From positions 26,492 to 90,491 of the forward strand of contig DUCC01000016.1 of assembly GCA_012959995.1 (NCBI GenBank): a DNA stretch of 64,000 bases. The letters run 5' to 3'. The position numbers and the translations under genes were made by a program. Each line of letters begins with the position of its first letter. Positions within the stretch are counted from its first letter, which is position 1. Below, piece after piece: positions 27,648-37,048 of the stretch. The stretch is from Acidimicrobiia bacterium. Its GTDB lineage: Bacteria; Actinomycetota; Acidimicrobiia; Acidimicrobiales; MedAcidi-G1. The notes under the pieces are model-generated. The model was given only the letters and a program-made list of their open reading frames with translations. It was not told the origin of the DNA and did no database searches.

Positions 27648-28246
27648 ACCTCAAGCCATCTTCGGGCGAACTCTTCCCTCCGTACCGCCCACTCCTCAGC
27701 AGTAAAAGCAAACTTCAGATGGTCTTCCCAAGTACCGGAAATCTCTAAATAGCGTTCCGCTAAGCCCTCGCATCGAAGATCAAGTTTTTCCACCACCCGC
27801 CGCGAAGCCACGTTGCGAGGCACTATAGAAATCTGTATGCGGTGCAAGCCCACTACGTCAAAAGCGAAACGCAATAACACCGCTAAAGCTTCTGGGGTGT
27901 ACCCCTGGCCGGCCTGTTTCTGATCTACCCAATACCCAACATGGGCGCTCTGAAAAGCCCCACGCACCACGTTGTTTATATTTATTTCTCCCACCAAGGC
28001 GTCTTCTACAAAAACTCCAAAGCCCCAACCGACCCCCAGTTGGCGTTCTCGCTGGCGTGACCGGCAACGTACCGCAAAAGCTTTTTCATCTTGCGACGGG
28101 TCAACGCTCCCCGCCTCGCGCCGTGGCTCCCATTGGGTGAGCCACTGGCGGTTCCGCTGCCGAATCTCTTGCCATGCACCAAAATCTTGCGTCTCTACCG
28201 GGCGCAAAAGCACCCGCTTACCCCGCAGCGTTGGTGTTTCTTCCAT
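27644..28246 (-). CDS. GNAT acetyltransferase, RimJ/RimL-like
   Basis: A 200-residue GNAT protein. The segments LRGKRVLLRPVETQD at the start, GVFVEDALVGEININNV near residue 85, the acetyl-CoA loop VDQKQAGQGYTPEAL near 115 (pattern Gln-x-x-x-Gly-x-Gly/Tyr) and LHRIQISIVPRNVAS near 140 fit the RimJ family that acetylates N-terminal residues of ribosomal or other proteins. The frame is open to 28372, which would overlap the aminotransferase gene; the ATG at 28246 starts the domain and is preferred. The four-base overlap at the 3' end is with a convergent gene. Confidence 0.88.
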   Translation of the reverse strand: MEETPTLRGKRVLLRPVETQDFGAWQEIRQRNRQWLTQWEPRREAGSVDPSQDEKAFAVRCRSRQRERQLGVGWGFGVFVEDALVGEININNVVRGAFQSAHVGYWVDQKQAGQGYTPEALAVLLRFAFDVVGLHRIQISIVPRNVASRRVVEKLDLRCEGLAERYLEISGTWEDHLKFAFTAEEWAVRREEFARRWLEV

Positions 28247-28287
28247 ACCGCTATTGTGGCCGACAGAAACAGGCAGCACCACCTCGG

Positions 28288-29382
28288 CTAAACGAGAATC
28301 TCGTCCAACGCCCCCAACAGCATCAAAACGTTGCTTTCTCGGGCGGTGTGGCCCATGGTGCCGATGCGCCAAACTTGGCCGGCCACTGGGCCCAAACCGC
28401 CACCGATTTCTATGTCGTAGCGATCTAAAAGCAGGCGACGAACTGCGGCCTCGTCTTGTCCGACCGGTAACCGATCTTGAGGAACCACCACCGAAGTTAG
28501 TTGCGGCAAGCGGTAACCCTCTTGCGCAAAGAGGGTGAACCCTCGTTCAAGCAAACCTTCCTTAAGTAAGTCGCCACAGGTTTTATGCCGAACTATCACC
28601 GCATCTAAGCCTTCTTCGAGCACCACACCGAGGCCTGCATGCAAAGCAAAAATCATCGAGATAGGAGCCGTGTGGTGGTAAGCCCGGGCACCGCCCCCAG
28701 TTACATAAGCGGCAATAGCTTTAAAATCAAAATACCAGGACGGTGATTTTGGTACAGCACGTTCCAAGGCCCGAGGCGAAACAGTTACCGGCGATAACCC
28801 CGGTGGGGTGCCCAAACATTTTTGTGTCCCGCTGTAGGCCACGTCTACCCCCCAAGCATCAAAGTCTGTGGGTATGCCACCCAATGAGGTCACGGCGTCC
28901 ACCAGCAAGAGAGCATCACCTTTACCGGCGCCGAGTTCTTCTAAGTCGTTACACACCCCAGTAGAGGTCTCGGCGTGCACCACCGCTATCACCTTGGGGC
29001 TGGGGTGGGCCTGGAGTAGCAGTTCTGGGTTCAGGGTATGGCCCCACTCCGCATCTACTCGTATGACTTCGGCACCGGTGCGACCAGCCGCATCGCACAA
29101 ACGACCGCCAAACACCCCGTTTACCCCTATCACTATGGTGTCGCCGGGGCCCACCATGTTGACCACGGTGGCTTCCATACCCGCCGACCCGGTACCCGAA
29201 ACCGGAAAAGTAAGCGGGTTGGTGGTGTGAAACACTTGCCGCAAACGATCACAGGTTTCATCCAACAAAGCAATGAACTCTGGGTCGAGGTGACCCAACA
29301 AGGGACGACTCAAGGCAGACATGACCTCGGGGTACGGGTTCCCGGGGCCGGGCCCCATAAGCACACGATCAGATACTGGCAT
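28288..29382 (-). CDS. Class V aminotransferase, alanine/serine-glyoxylate type
   Basis: A 364-residue fold-type I PLP enzyme. It has the MGPGPGNPYPEV start, the PVSGTGSAGMEA phosphate loop near residue 60, the Asp in VDAVTSLGG near 153 and the Schiff-base Lys in SGTQKCLGTPPG near 184. It would make glycine from glyoxylate with alanine or serine as donor; a purine-catabolic ureidoglycine role (PucG-type) is an alternative because PucG belongs to the same family. It starts 45 bases downstream of ppx on the same strand. The GNAT gene follows 41 bases after its stop. Confidence 0.88.
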   Translation of the reverse strand: MPVSDRVLMGPGPGNPYPEVMSALSRPLLGHLDPEFIALLDETCDRLRQVFHTTNPLTFPVSGTGSAGMEATVVNMVGPGDTIVIGVNGVFGGRLCDAAGRTGAEVIRVDAEWGHTLNPELLLQAHPSPKVIAVVHAETSTGVCNDLEELGAGKGDALLLVDAVTSLGGIPTDFDAWGVDVAYSGTQKCLGTPPGLSPVTVSPRALERAVPKSPSWYFDFKAIAAYVTGGGARAYHHTAPISMIFALHAGLGVVLEEGLDAVIVRHKTCGDLLKEGLLERGFTLFAQEGYRLPQLTSVVVPQDRLPVGQDEAAVRRLLLDRYDIEIGGGLGPVAGQVWRIGTMGHTARESNVLMLLGALDEILV

Positions 29383-29427
29383 TGGTGGCCTCCCTGAAGG
29401 CTCCTGATGATGAAAAATTTCCGAATC

Positions 29428-30351
29428 TTACCCGTTAACTAGCGAAAAAATCAGGCCATCTAAAATGTCTTTTTCTGACACTAAGCATTCTTGAAAACCA
29501 AAGCGCCGCATCACCTTGACCAGCACACAAAGGCCGCCCATAATAACGTCTGCTCGTTGTTCTTCTAACCCGGGGTTCGCTAAGCGTTCTTCACGATTTT
29601 CGGTAGCCAGGGTGCGAAAAATATCTTCTACTGCTTCTTTGGTTAAGCGAAAATGGTGGATGCGATCTTGGTCGTAGACCGCCAACCCTTGTTCGATGGC
29701 CGCCGCCGCCGACACCGTTCCGGCCAGGCCCACCAAAGTGGCGGCCGTGGTAATACCTGGGACCTCTCGTTTTACGTCGTCAAGGTGGCCATCCACAATG
29801 GTTAAACAAGCCAACAGTTCTTCGGGCAACACCGGGTCGTGCTCAATCCATTTTTCGGTTAGCCGTACGCACCCAATGTCGCACGAAAGCACCTCTTCGG
29901 CTTCGGTGGTGCCCACCACAAACTCTGTAGACCCTCCCCCGATATCCATAATCACAAACGGTCCATCTTCAGGGTTTAGGTCTGCCGTGGCCCCCAAAAA
30001 AGAGAGTCGCCCTTCTTCCTGCCCAGAAAGCAATTCGGGGCGTACTCCCGCTGCTTTTTCGGCCGCCGCAAAAAACTCTTCAGCGTTGCTGGCATCACGG
30101 GCCGCTGAGGTGGCGGTCATCCGGATCTTTTTCACCCCATGGACATCCAGTACCTGTCGATACTCTTCTAAAACCGCAACCACTCGGGCAATAGCCTCTG
30201 GTGCCAAACTTCCGGTGGCCTCCACCCCCTGGCCCAGTCGGGTAATACGCATAAGGCGTTCAACGCTGCGTTTTCCGTCGCCAATTAACAACCGGGTGGA
30301 GTTGGTTCCACAATCAATAGCGGCCACCAACTCTTGGTGAGTTTCACTCAT
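29428..30351 (-). CDS. ppx: Ppx/GppA family exopolyphosphatase
   Basis: A 307-residue ASKHA-fold phosphatase. The P-loop DCGTNSTRLLIGD is near residue 10, the second phosphate motif MDIGGGSTEFV near 128, and the catalytic Glu lies in the conserved SGQEEGRLSF segment near 107. It hydrolyses polyphosphate or pppGpp. The start at 30351 overlaps the DUF501 stop by eight bases. In actinobacteria this gene normally follows DUF501, divIC and eno directly; here the first two of these remain joined to each other and ppx to DUF501, but the two pairs are separated by the cox island. The short length fits the actinobacterial Ppx2 type. Confidence 0.92.
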   Translation of the reverse strand: MSETHQELVAAIDCGTNSTRLLIGDGKRSVERLMRITRLGQGVEATGSLAPEAIARVVAVLEEYRQVLDVHGVKKIRMTATSAARDASNAEEFFAAAEKAAGVRPELLSGQEEGRLSFLGATADLNPEDGPFVIMDIGGGSTEFVVGTTEAEEVLSCDIGCVRLTEKWIEHDPVLPEELLACLTIVDGHLDDVKREVPGITTAATLVGLAGTVSAAAAIEQGLAVYDQDRIHHFRLTKEAVEDIFRTLATENREERLANPGLEEQRADVIMGGLCVLVKVMRRFGFQECLVSEKDILDGLIFSLVNG

Positions 30352-30805
30352 GGTCAATGGCCAACTGTTCATGTACCCAACGGCCCACGGGGTCGTCGCC
30401 GCCTGCTAAAAACCAGGCGTAATGGGCATGCAAGCATTTCACCCCTTGACGGGTGCCCCCTACCCCGTTGCTAGGACGATGGCCGGTGTAGTCATCGGGA
30501 ATCTCTGCATCTCGCTCTGCCCCATAGCGTTTATGCGCCGCAGCAAGTTCTTCTGGATCCACCGTTGCTTCGGCGTCTCTTACCCCACCGCTTGATTCCA
30601 ACGTTCCGATGCGGCTACGCAATGCTGGCCCGACCAGCCAGTAGCGGGTGGGCATGGGGCGTCCGCTGTTCAACAGTGGATAGTTGCGAATAACCACCGG
30701 GTCGCCGTCAGGCTCGCGCACCACAATGGTGAAATCCCCGCCGGGGCGCCGGCCCAAGAGTTCGGCCACCCGTTCAATTTCGGCGGGTGTGGGTTGTTCT
30801 CCCAA
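30344..30805 (-). CDS. DUF501 family protein
   Basis: A 153-residue cytoplasmic protein of the DUF501 family. It shows the family's long TRYWLVGP strand and a Cys/His-rich end (GGTRQGVKCLHAHYAWFLAGGDDPVGRW). Its function is unknown, but it is almost always next to divIC and ppx in actinobacteria. Here it starts five bases after the coxG stop and overlaps ppx by eight bases, so it is likely cotranscribed with the cox accessory genes. This coupling is a consequence of the island's insertion point. Confidence 0.9.
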   Translation of the reverse strand: MGEQPTPAEIERVAELLGRRPGGDFTIVVREPDGDPVVIRNYPLLNSGRPMPTRYWLVGPALRSRIGTLESSGGVRDAEATVDPEELAAAHKRYGAERDAEIPDDYTGHRPSNGVGGTRQGVKCLHAHYAWFLAGGDDPVGRWVHEQLAIDHE

Positions 30806-30810
30806 AATCT

Positions 30811-31452
30811 TTAAAAGATGATGATCAAGAGCACGACCACGGCTGCTACTGCTAAGACAGGCAACAGGCGCTTAATAACCGGTGCACCCACCGCGTCAAG
30901 CAGGTTGACCGCTTCGACCTCTTCAGATTCGATGATCTTTACTTCTGGTTTTTCGTTAGGAGTTTCTTCGCCAGATTCTTCGGCCACTGGTGCTGCGGGT
31001 TCGGCGTCGGAAGCAGCAATCAGTTCGCTGAGGTTGTCGGCGAACTGTTTCATGAGTTTCTTTGACACATCGGCCATGATGCCTCGACCAAACTGCGCTA
31101 CTTTGCCGGTTACTTTGAGTTCGGTGGTCACCGTTACCCGGGTACCAGTTTCGGTGGTTTTGAGTTGCGCAATAATGTTTGCTGCAGCGTTGCCTGCTCC
31201 GCGGGTGTCACGCCCTTCGGCGTGTAATACCGCTCGGTAGTTTTCATCGTCTTGTTCTACAAAGCTGGCCGCACCCTTGTATTGGGCGGTAATGGGGCCT
31301 ACTTTGATTTTGACGGCGCCACGAAACTCGGTTCCTTCGATTTCTTGGAGTTGCGCTCCAGGCAAGCAGGGGGCGATGCGTTCCACATCGGTCAAAATGC
31401 TCCACACCAAAGCTGCTGGGGCGTCTACTTCAAAGTCGTTGATCAATTCCAT
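30811..31452 (-). CDS. coxG: CoxG-like SRPBCC protein with C-terminal membrane anchor
   Basis: A 213-residue protein. Residues 1-145 or so form the START/SRPBCC domain of carbon monoxide dehydrogenase subunit G, with the DVERIAPCLPGAQ segment near residue 22 and the FRGAVKIKVGPITAQY stretch near 43. An acidic linker (Glu/Pro-rich, about 150-180) leads to one C-terminal hydrophobic helix (LLPVLAVAAVVVLLIIIF) that should anchor it to the membrane. CoxG is thought to recruit the molybdenum hydroxylase to the membrane. It overlaps mocA by ten bases. Confidence 0.9.
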   Translation of the reverse strand: MELINDFEVDAPAALVWSILTDVERIAPCLPGAQLQEIEGTEFRGAVKIKVGPITAQYKGAASFVEQDDENYRAVLHAEGRDTRGAGNAAANIIAQLKTTETGTRVTVTTELKVTGKVAQFGRGIMADVSKKLMKQFADNLSELIAASDAEPAAPVAEESGEETPNEKPEVKIIESEEVEAVNLLDAVGAPVIKRLLPVLAVAAVVVLLIIIF

Positions 31453-32000
31453 TGTGCTAAATCCTCCACGGTGTCAATGTCGATCGGGTTACCGGCACAG
31501 GATACGTCGGTCACCGGCGCCACCCTCCCTAAGAGTAAATCTCTGGCGCCTTGATCTCCTTGGCGAGGGAACGCTGCCCAGTGCTTTGCCGCCACCTTAA
31601 ACGGTGGCCTTCGCTCTCCGCCGAAGTTGGCGCACACCAAGTCACCGGGTTCTTGCGCTACGTCCTGCCAAGCGCTGGTCGGCACTAACGGCGTGTCGCC
31701 CAACCCCAGAATCATCGCTTCGTGGCCTTTCGTTTTCGCATAAGTGGCCGCTACCTGCAGCGACGAGGCCTGACCGGTTTCCCACTGCGGGTTCAATAAC
31801 ACTGTGGCTTTCGCTGGCAACAGGTCGGCAAGGTCTACGGCACCGGTGACCACAATAAGTTCATCAAGTTCTGCTTGTTGAGCGGCCTCTATGGCCCAAG
31901 CGACCAGCGGTCGGCCTCGAAACGGGGCCAGCAACTTGTGGCCCAGTCCCGTCCAGCGGGTTCCCCCTCCGGCGGCTAATACCACTGCAGCAACGGTCAT
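31443..32000 (-). CDS. mocA: MocA-like molybdenum cofactor cytidylyltransferase
   Basis: A 185-residue nucleotidyltransferase. The N-terminal nucleotide loop is VVLAAGGGTR, followed by GHKLLAPFRGRPLV, and the metal-binding LGDTPLV segment is near residue 97. Enzymes of this class convert molybdopterin cofactor into its cytosine dinucleotide form, used by CoxL-type hydroxylases, which fits its position between xdhC and coxG. MobA (GTP) and CoxI-type relatives cannot be excluded by motif alone. It starts six bases after xdhC and overlaps coxG by ten. Confidence 0.85.
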   Translation of the reverse strand: MTVAAVVLAAGGGTRWTGLGHKLLAPFRGRPLVAWAIEAAQQAELDELIVVTGAVDLADLLPAKATVLLNPQWETGQASSLQVAATYAKTKGHEAMILGLGDTPLVPTSAWQDVAQEPGDLVCANFGGERRPPFKVAAKHWAAFPRQGDQGARDLLLGRVAPVTDVSCAGNPIDIDTVEDLAQWN

Positions 32001-32005
32001 CAGGT

Positions 32006-32812
32006 TTAGTCGTGGATAGGGCCGCTGGTGGCCGAAAGGGCCTGCATGGAGCGGCCGGTATGCAAAGCAATGATCTCTGCCATGATAGAAACCGCTGTTT
32101 CTTCTGGCGTGCGGGCCCCAATGTCTAACCCAATGGGTGACCGCAACCGGTCGAGGCCTGCTTGGTCCACCCCAGCCTCGGTAAAGCGCTGCAACCGGTT
32201 GTCGTGGGTGCGTCGAGAGCCCATAACCCCGATGTAACCCACTTGAGTAGTCAACGCGGAAACTACTGCCGGGACATCAAACTTGTTGTCATGGGTCAGC
32301 ACACAAACCGCATCACGTGCTCCCAAAGAAGGGCCAACTTTTTCCAAAAGCCGGTTTGGCCAATCCACCACTACCTCATCGGCTTGGGGAAACCGCTGGT
32401 GAGTAGCAAACACCGGGCGAGCATCACACACCGTGACACGAAAGCCCAGCACTTTAGCTACCTTTACCAAAGCTCCGGTAAAGTCCACCGCCCCAAAAAT
32501 AAGCATTTGAGGGGGCGGTGCAAACGACTCAATAAATACTTTTACTTCTTCTTCCCGAGCCTCGCCGTGGGTTCCATAGTGTCGTACCCCTGAACGGCCC
32601 GCAGCGAGTTCGCCGCGAGCGTCTCGAGCGGCTACCCGGTCCAGCCCGTCGTTTCCTAACGTTCCTTCCCACACGTCGCTACCAGTCACTCGCAGCGGGC
32701 GAACCAAAAGCTTGGCCCCAGTTTTTGGGCCGTCGATGACCGTCACCAAAGCCACCGGCTCTTCGTTGCTGAGCAAGGTTGCTAACCGGTCAAAAAGAGG
32801 GGTTTCGGCCAT
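32006..32812 (-). CDS. xdhC: XdhC/CoxF-type molybdenum hydroxylase maturation protein
   Basis: A 268-residue XdhC protein. The N-terminal half is a weakly kept XdhC_CoxI domain, and the C-terminal half a Rossmann domain (IFGAVDFTGALVKVAKVLGF near residue 105, GVMGSRRT near 195). Family members bind molybdenum cofactor and help sulfurate and insert it. The frame opens to 32860, but the ATG at 32812 begins MAETPLFDRL and leaves a 2-base gap after the small upstream XdhC gene, so it is preferred. Ends just before mocA. Confidence 0.88.
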   Translation of the reverse strand: MAETPLFDRLATLLSNEEPVALVTVIDGPKTGAKLLVRPLRVTGSDVWEGTLGNDGLDRVAARDARGELAAGRSGVRHYGTHGEAREEEVKVFIESFAPPPQMLIFGAVDFTGALVKVAKVLGFRVTVCDARPVFATHQRFPQADEVVVDWPNRLLEKVGPSLGARDAVCVLTHDNKFDVPAVVSALTTQVGYIGVMGSRRTHDNRLQRFTEAGVDQAGLDRLRSPIGLDIGARTPEETAVSIMAEIIALHTGRSMQALSATSGPIHD

Positions 32813-32814
32813 GG

Positions 32815-33129
32815 CTACCAATCCAACATTTCTAAAAATAGGTGAATGGTGCCGCCGCAAGTAAGCCCTACCGCTAAAGCTTCATCATCGCTATACCCGA
32901 AGGTAACCATGCGGGGTTGACCGGTCGCTATAACCTCTAAGGCTTCGACTACCACCGCCCCCTCAACGCACCCACCCGAAACTGACCCAGCCACCTGACT
33001 ATCTTCGCTGACCGCCATAGAGGCACCCGGCAAACGTGGCCCAGAACCTTCAAGGTCCACCACTCGAACTATCGCTATCTTTTTATCTTGGGCCTGCCAG
33101 CGCTGCAGGTCGGTAATAATTTCTCGCAT
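32815..33129 (-). CDS. Stand-alone XdhC/CoxI N-terminal domain protein
   Basis: A 104-residue protein consisting of the XdhC_CoxI domain alone, with the conserved SVSGGCVEG loop near residue 50 and the LTCGGTIHLFLE end. It carries the Cys that the longer neighbouring XdhC lacks in its degenerate N-terminal half, so the two may act as split halves of a single chaperone. It is divergent from ppc with a 59-base spacer and leads the xdhC-mocA-coxG run. The short length is normal for split XdhC pairs. Confidence 0.85.
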   Translation of the reverse strand: MREIITDLQRWQAQDKKIAIVRVVDLEGSGPRLPGASMAVSEDSQVAGSVSGGCVEGAVVVEALEVIATGQPRMVTFGYSDDEALAVGLTCGGTIHLFLEMLDW

Positions 33130-33188
33130 GGGTTTAGGTTAGAGCAATTCATCTACTGTCCCGGCGTTCACCGGATAGCGTTTACCAA

Positions 33189-35921
33189 GTGAACGTTCAG
33201 CAAAGCACCGACCAACCGCAATCCACCAGCACCGCCGATGCTGCGCTACGAGCCGACATTCGCCGCTTAGGGCACCAACTGGGAGGAACCTTGGTGCGCC
33301 AGCACGGCCAAGAACTCCTCGACCTCGTTGAGTTGGTACGTCAGTCAGCGCAAAAACTCCGCCAAAACGATGCGCCAGAAGGCGTAACTCAGAGTTTGAC
33401 CGCTCTTTTGGCCGATACCGATGCCCAACAAGCCATCGCTTTAGTGCGAGCTTTTACCGTATATTTTCACTTGGCCAACGTGGCCGAACAGGTACACCGC
33501 ATTGAAGACCTCAATGTGGGGGCCGCTAAGTCAGATAGCCATTTCGAAGAAACAGTGCAGCACCTCATCGAATCGGGGGTGAGCCCGGAGGAAATTTCAG
33601 AACTTTTAACCCGCACTGAGTTGCGTCCCGTTTTTACCGCTCACCCCACCGAAGCCACCCGCCGTTCAATCTTGAGCAAACTTTCACGCATTGCTGAACT
33701 CATCGAGCAACGCTGTTCTCCACTGGCCTCGACCTCCGACCACCGTCGCATCGATCGCCGTATCGACGAACTCATTGAAGCCATTTGGCAAACCGATGAA
33801 ATTCGTCAAGAACGGCCCGGGCCGCTTGATGAAGCACGCTTTGTGCTCTATTACCTGAGCCAAACGGTACGCCATGCTTTGCCTGATCTGTTTGAAGACA
33901 TGGCCGCCACCCTGAGCGACCTCGGGGTACAGACCGAAGCCACCCAGGTGCCTATTCGTTTTGGTTCATGGGTAGGTGGCGATCGAGATGGCAACCCCAA
34001 CGTGTCGGCCCAAACCACTACCGAAGTCCTTGAACTTCAACGCCAACGGGCTTTGGACCTGCTTGTTGTGGAGGTCTCCGAACTTGCTGAAGTGCTAAGC
34101 GTCAGCGGTCGGCTCCATTCGGTGAACCCCCAACTTGCTGCTTTGGTGGCCACCGATGTTGCCGATCACCCAGAAATCATTACCAACGCTAACCAAAACG
34201 AGCCCTACCGATTACGTTGCGCCGCCATGATCTTGCGCCTACAAGACGCTAAACAACGTAAACCAGGCGGTTACCAAAGCGCCCAGCAATTTGCCGACGA
34301 CCTTGAAATGCTGGACCATTCGCTGCGCTCTCATGGCGGCGACCTTTTGGCTGATGGTCGCCTGACTCGGGTGCGCCGCATTTTGGCCGTCACCGGTTTT
34401 CACTTTGCTTCATTAGATATTCGTGAACATGCCGACCGGTTACACGAAGCGCTGGCCTCGCTCTTTGCGCCGCTCGGTATTGATTATCAAGATTTTTCTC
34501 CAGAAGAACGTCAAAAGCATTTGCTTCAAGAACTCGATAGCCACCGGCCATTAGCGCCCCCCAAATCACACAACGAACATGACGTGCTGGCTTTATTCCG
34601 CACGTTACGCTCCCTGATGGATACCGATGGCGATCACATCGTGGACGGGTTTATCGTTTCCATGACCCGTGGAGTTGACGATATTTTAGCTCCGGTAATG
34701 CTGGCAAGAGAGGTCGGTTTGGTTGACCTCAACCAAAAAATCGCTCGCCTAGATTTTGTTCCACTTTTTGAAACCATCGAGGACTTACGTTCCCTGGGCC
34801 CGGTACTCACCGAGTTGTTTTCGGTTGATGCCTACCGCCGGCTGCTGGAACTCCGCGGCGGGACCCAAGAAATCATGGTCGGGTACTCAGATTCCAATAA
34901 AGACGGCGGCATCACCACCTCACAATGGGAAATCCATAAAGCGCTTCTTCAAGTACGTAAGGTCACAGAAAGCTCCGGCATCAATATTCGGGTTTTCCAC
35001 GGTCGCGGCGGCACCATTGGTCGCGGCGGCGGCCCCACCCACGAATCTATTTTGAGTCAACCCAGCGGGGTCCTCAACGGAGAAGTGAAGTTGACCGAGC
35101 AAGGCGAGGTCATTGCCGATAAATACGGTTTGCCCGCTATTGCTCAACGCAACCTCAACTTGGCGGTAAGCGCACTCGTTGAAGGCTCGTTAACTCACAC
35201 CTCGCCTCGCCATGACGAAGCTTCCTTTACCTCTTGGTACCAAATAATGGACCAAGCCTCCGCCGCAGCTTTCGCCGCTTACCGGTCGTTCATCGAAACA
35301 CCGGGGCTACCTGAATACTTTGTTTCTTCTACCCCGGTTGAAGAACTCACCGCACTCAATATTGGTTCTCGGCCTGCTCGGCGCACCACCACTGGCGGCG
35401 GTTTAGATGGCTTACGAGCTATTCCTTGGGTATTTGGGTGGACCCAGTCTCGGCAAATCATTCCCGGTTGGTTTGGGGTAGGCAGCGGTCTCTTGGCCGC
35501 TCAAGAAGCCGGTCACAGCGATGAACTTTCTTCTATGTACACCAAATGGCATTTCTTTCGGACGTTCATTTCTAACGTAGAGATGACCCTGGCCAAAACC
35601 GACCTCACCATGGCCAAGCACTACGTAGAGAGTTTGGTGGACCCTTCGTTACATCACCTTTTTGACCAGGTCGCCGCCGAACACCAACGAACCCTTGAAG
35701 TGGTGGCTTCCATAACAGGCACCGCTTTGCTGGCCAACAAACCCCTGTTGAAACGCACCCTAGCCGTACGCGACGCTTACCTTGACCCCATCAACATTTT
35801 GCAAGTAGAACTCCTTAGCCGAGTGCGACAAAACCCTGATGCGGATCGTCACGACGCAACCCGCCGAGCCTTAATGCTTTCCATAAACGGCATCGCTGCT
35901 GGCTTACGCAACACTGGTTGA
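33189..35921 (+). CDS. ppc: Phosphoenolpyruvate carboxylase
   Basis: A 910-residue PEP carboxylase that adds bicarbonate to PEP to make oxaloacetate. Landmarks are FTAHPTEATRRS near residue 155 (catalytic His), GSWVGGDRDGNPNV near 260, the VGYSDSNKDGGI segment near 565, and the FHGRGGTIGRGGGP loop near 605. The C-terminus ends in a short RNTG. A GTG start at 33189 is required; no in-frame ATG fits better. It is the only gene on the plus strand within the cox island and ends three bases before the convergent coxE. Acetyl-CoA or aspartate control is expected from the family, not seen here. Confidence 0.95.
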   Translation: MNVQQSTDQPQSTSTADAALRADIRRLGHQLGGTLVRQHGQELLDLVELVRQSAQKLRQNDAPEGVTQSLTALLADTDAQQAIALVRAFTVYFHLANVAEQVHRIEDLNVGAAKSDSHFEETVQHLIESGVSPEEISELLTRTELRPVFTAHPTEATRRSILSKLSRIAELIEQRCSPLASTSDHRRIDRRIDELIEAIWQTDEIRQERPGPLDEARFVLYYLSQTVRHALPDLFEDMAATLSDLGVQTEATQVPIRFGSWVGGDRDGNPNVSAQTTTEVLELQRQRALDLLVVEVSELAEVLSVSGRLHSVNPQLAALVATDVADHPEIITNANQNEPYRLRCAAMILRLQDAKQRKPGGYQSAQQFADDLEMLDHSLRSHGGDLLADGRLTRVRRILAVTGFHFASLDIREHADRLHEALASLFAPLGIDYQDFSPEERQKHLLQELDSHRPLAPPKSHNEHDVLALFRTLRSLMDTDGDHIVDGFIVSMTRGVDDILAPVMLAREVGLVDLNQKIARLDFVPLFETIEDLRSLGPVLTELFSVDAYRRLLELRGGTQEIMVGYSDSNKDGGITTSQWEIHKALLQVRKVTESSGINIRVFHGRGGTIGRGGGPTHESILSQPSGVLNGEVKLTEQGEVIADKYGLPAIAQRNLNLAVSALVEGSLTHTSPRHDEASFTSWYQIMDQASAAAFAAYRSFIETPGLPEYFVSSTPVEELTALNIGSRPARRTTTGGGLDGLRAIPWVFGWTQSRQIIPGWFGVGSGLLAAQEAGHSDELSSMYTKWHFFRTFISNVEMTLAKTDLTMAKHYVESLVDPSLHHLFDQVAAEHQRTLEVVASITGTALLANKPLLKRTLAVRDAYLDPINILQVELLSRVRQNPDADRHDATRRALMLSINGIAAGLRNTG

Positions 35922-35924
35922 GGG

Positions 35925-37043
35925 TTATTCCCCCACCAACTCGGCCAAATAGCGCAGCGACTCCAAATTATGGCCAGCGATAAACCGATCCACGTGAGGT
36001 AAAGCCGCCGCCATGCCTTGGGCCAACGGCGCATACCCGGGAGTGGCTTTTAACGGGTTCACCCACACCACTTGATAAGCCACCCGAGACAACCGAGCCA
36101 TTTGTTCTTCCATGATTTCGGGTTCGCCGCGGTCCCAACCATCAGAAAGAATCACCACGGTGGCTCCTCGAGCCATGCCACGAATACCCCACTCATCGTT
36201 AAAACAGCGCAGACCGTCACCCAGCCGAGTGCCCCCTGACCAGTCGTTTACTACCTCAGCGGCCCGAGACAATGCGACATCCGGGTCACGGGTTGAGAGT
36301 TCTCTGGTCAAGCGGGTCAAGCGGGTTCCCAAAGCGAAAGCTTCGACCTGGCTGCGCCCCACCATGGCGGCATGCACGAAGCGAATAAGCGCCCGAGCGT
36401 AAGGCTCCATGGACCCGCTCACATCGAGTAGCAGAACTAAGCGGCGTGGGCGCTCGCCGGGTTGGCGAAACATTAAGCGGGCCGGTTCGCCCCCGGTACG
36501 CAAAGCGGCCCGTACGGTACGGCGCAAGTCGGGGCGGCCCGAGCGTTGCGTTGCTCGCAAGCGGCGGCTTCGACGACGGCTCCCCGTTAAACGCAGTTGA
36601 GTCATCAACTGGTGGAGTTCTGCCAGTTCTTGATCGGTGCAGACCGCAAAATCTTTGCTGGCCAGAACCTCGGCATGCGAATAACGCACGCTTACCAAGT
36701 CATCGTCGGAGACCTCTGGTGAGTCTTCGGGGTCTGGGGCTTGCCCAGCATCGTCAAGCAACAACGTCAACGGGGGCAGGTCGGGCACCTCTTGCACCTG
36801 TGGGTCGCCACCTTGCCAATGGGCAGCAAAAACCTCGTCATAAACCGGTATTTCTTCTGGAGAAGACAGCAAGGTGACCCGGCCGGCCCAGTAAACCGGT
36901 GCTTGTTCTTGGGCTCCGACTTCGGCTACGGCACGGCCAAAATCTAACGTTGAGCCCACCGGAACAGCCAATCCGGCTCGACGCAGCGCTTCAACAAAAC
37001 CCACCAAATGGCGGTCCAAAGTAAGCGGTGCGGTATCCATCAT
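35925..37043 (-). CDS. coxE: CoxE-type von Willebrand factor A protein
   Basis: A 372-residue protein with a VWA domain in the C-terminal half. The MIDAS metal site is LLDVSGSM near residue 208, followed by SGGTRLGDG near 268 and LSDGWDRGE near 305. The N-terminal part is the CoxE-specific region beginning LDRHLVGFVEALRRAGL. With the MoxR ATPase it forms the pair that matures molybdenum hydroxylases. The two Met codons at the start are at 37043 and 37040. It lies six bases after coxD, in the same operon. Confidence 0.9.
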   Translation of the reverse strand: MMDTAPLTLDRHLVGFVEALRRAGLAVPVGSTLDFGRAVAEVGAQEQAPVYWAGRVTLLSSPEEIPVYDEVFAAHWQGGDPQVQEVPDLPPLTLLLDDAGQAPDPEDSPEVSDDDLVSVRYSHAEVLASKDFAVCTDQELAELHQLMTQLRLTGSRRRSRRLRATQRSGRPDLRRTVRAALRTGGEPARLMFRQPGERPRRLVLLLDVSGSMEPYARALIRFVHAAMVGRSQVEAFALGTRLTRLTRELSTRDPDVALSRAAEVVNDWSGGTRLGDGLRCFNDEWGIRGMARGATVVILSDGWDRGEPEIMEEQMARLSRVAYQVVWVNPLKATPGYAPLAQGMAAALPHVDRFIAGHNLESLRYLAELVGE

Positions 37044-37048
37044 GGGCG

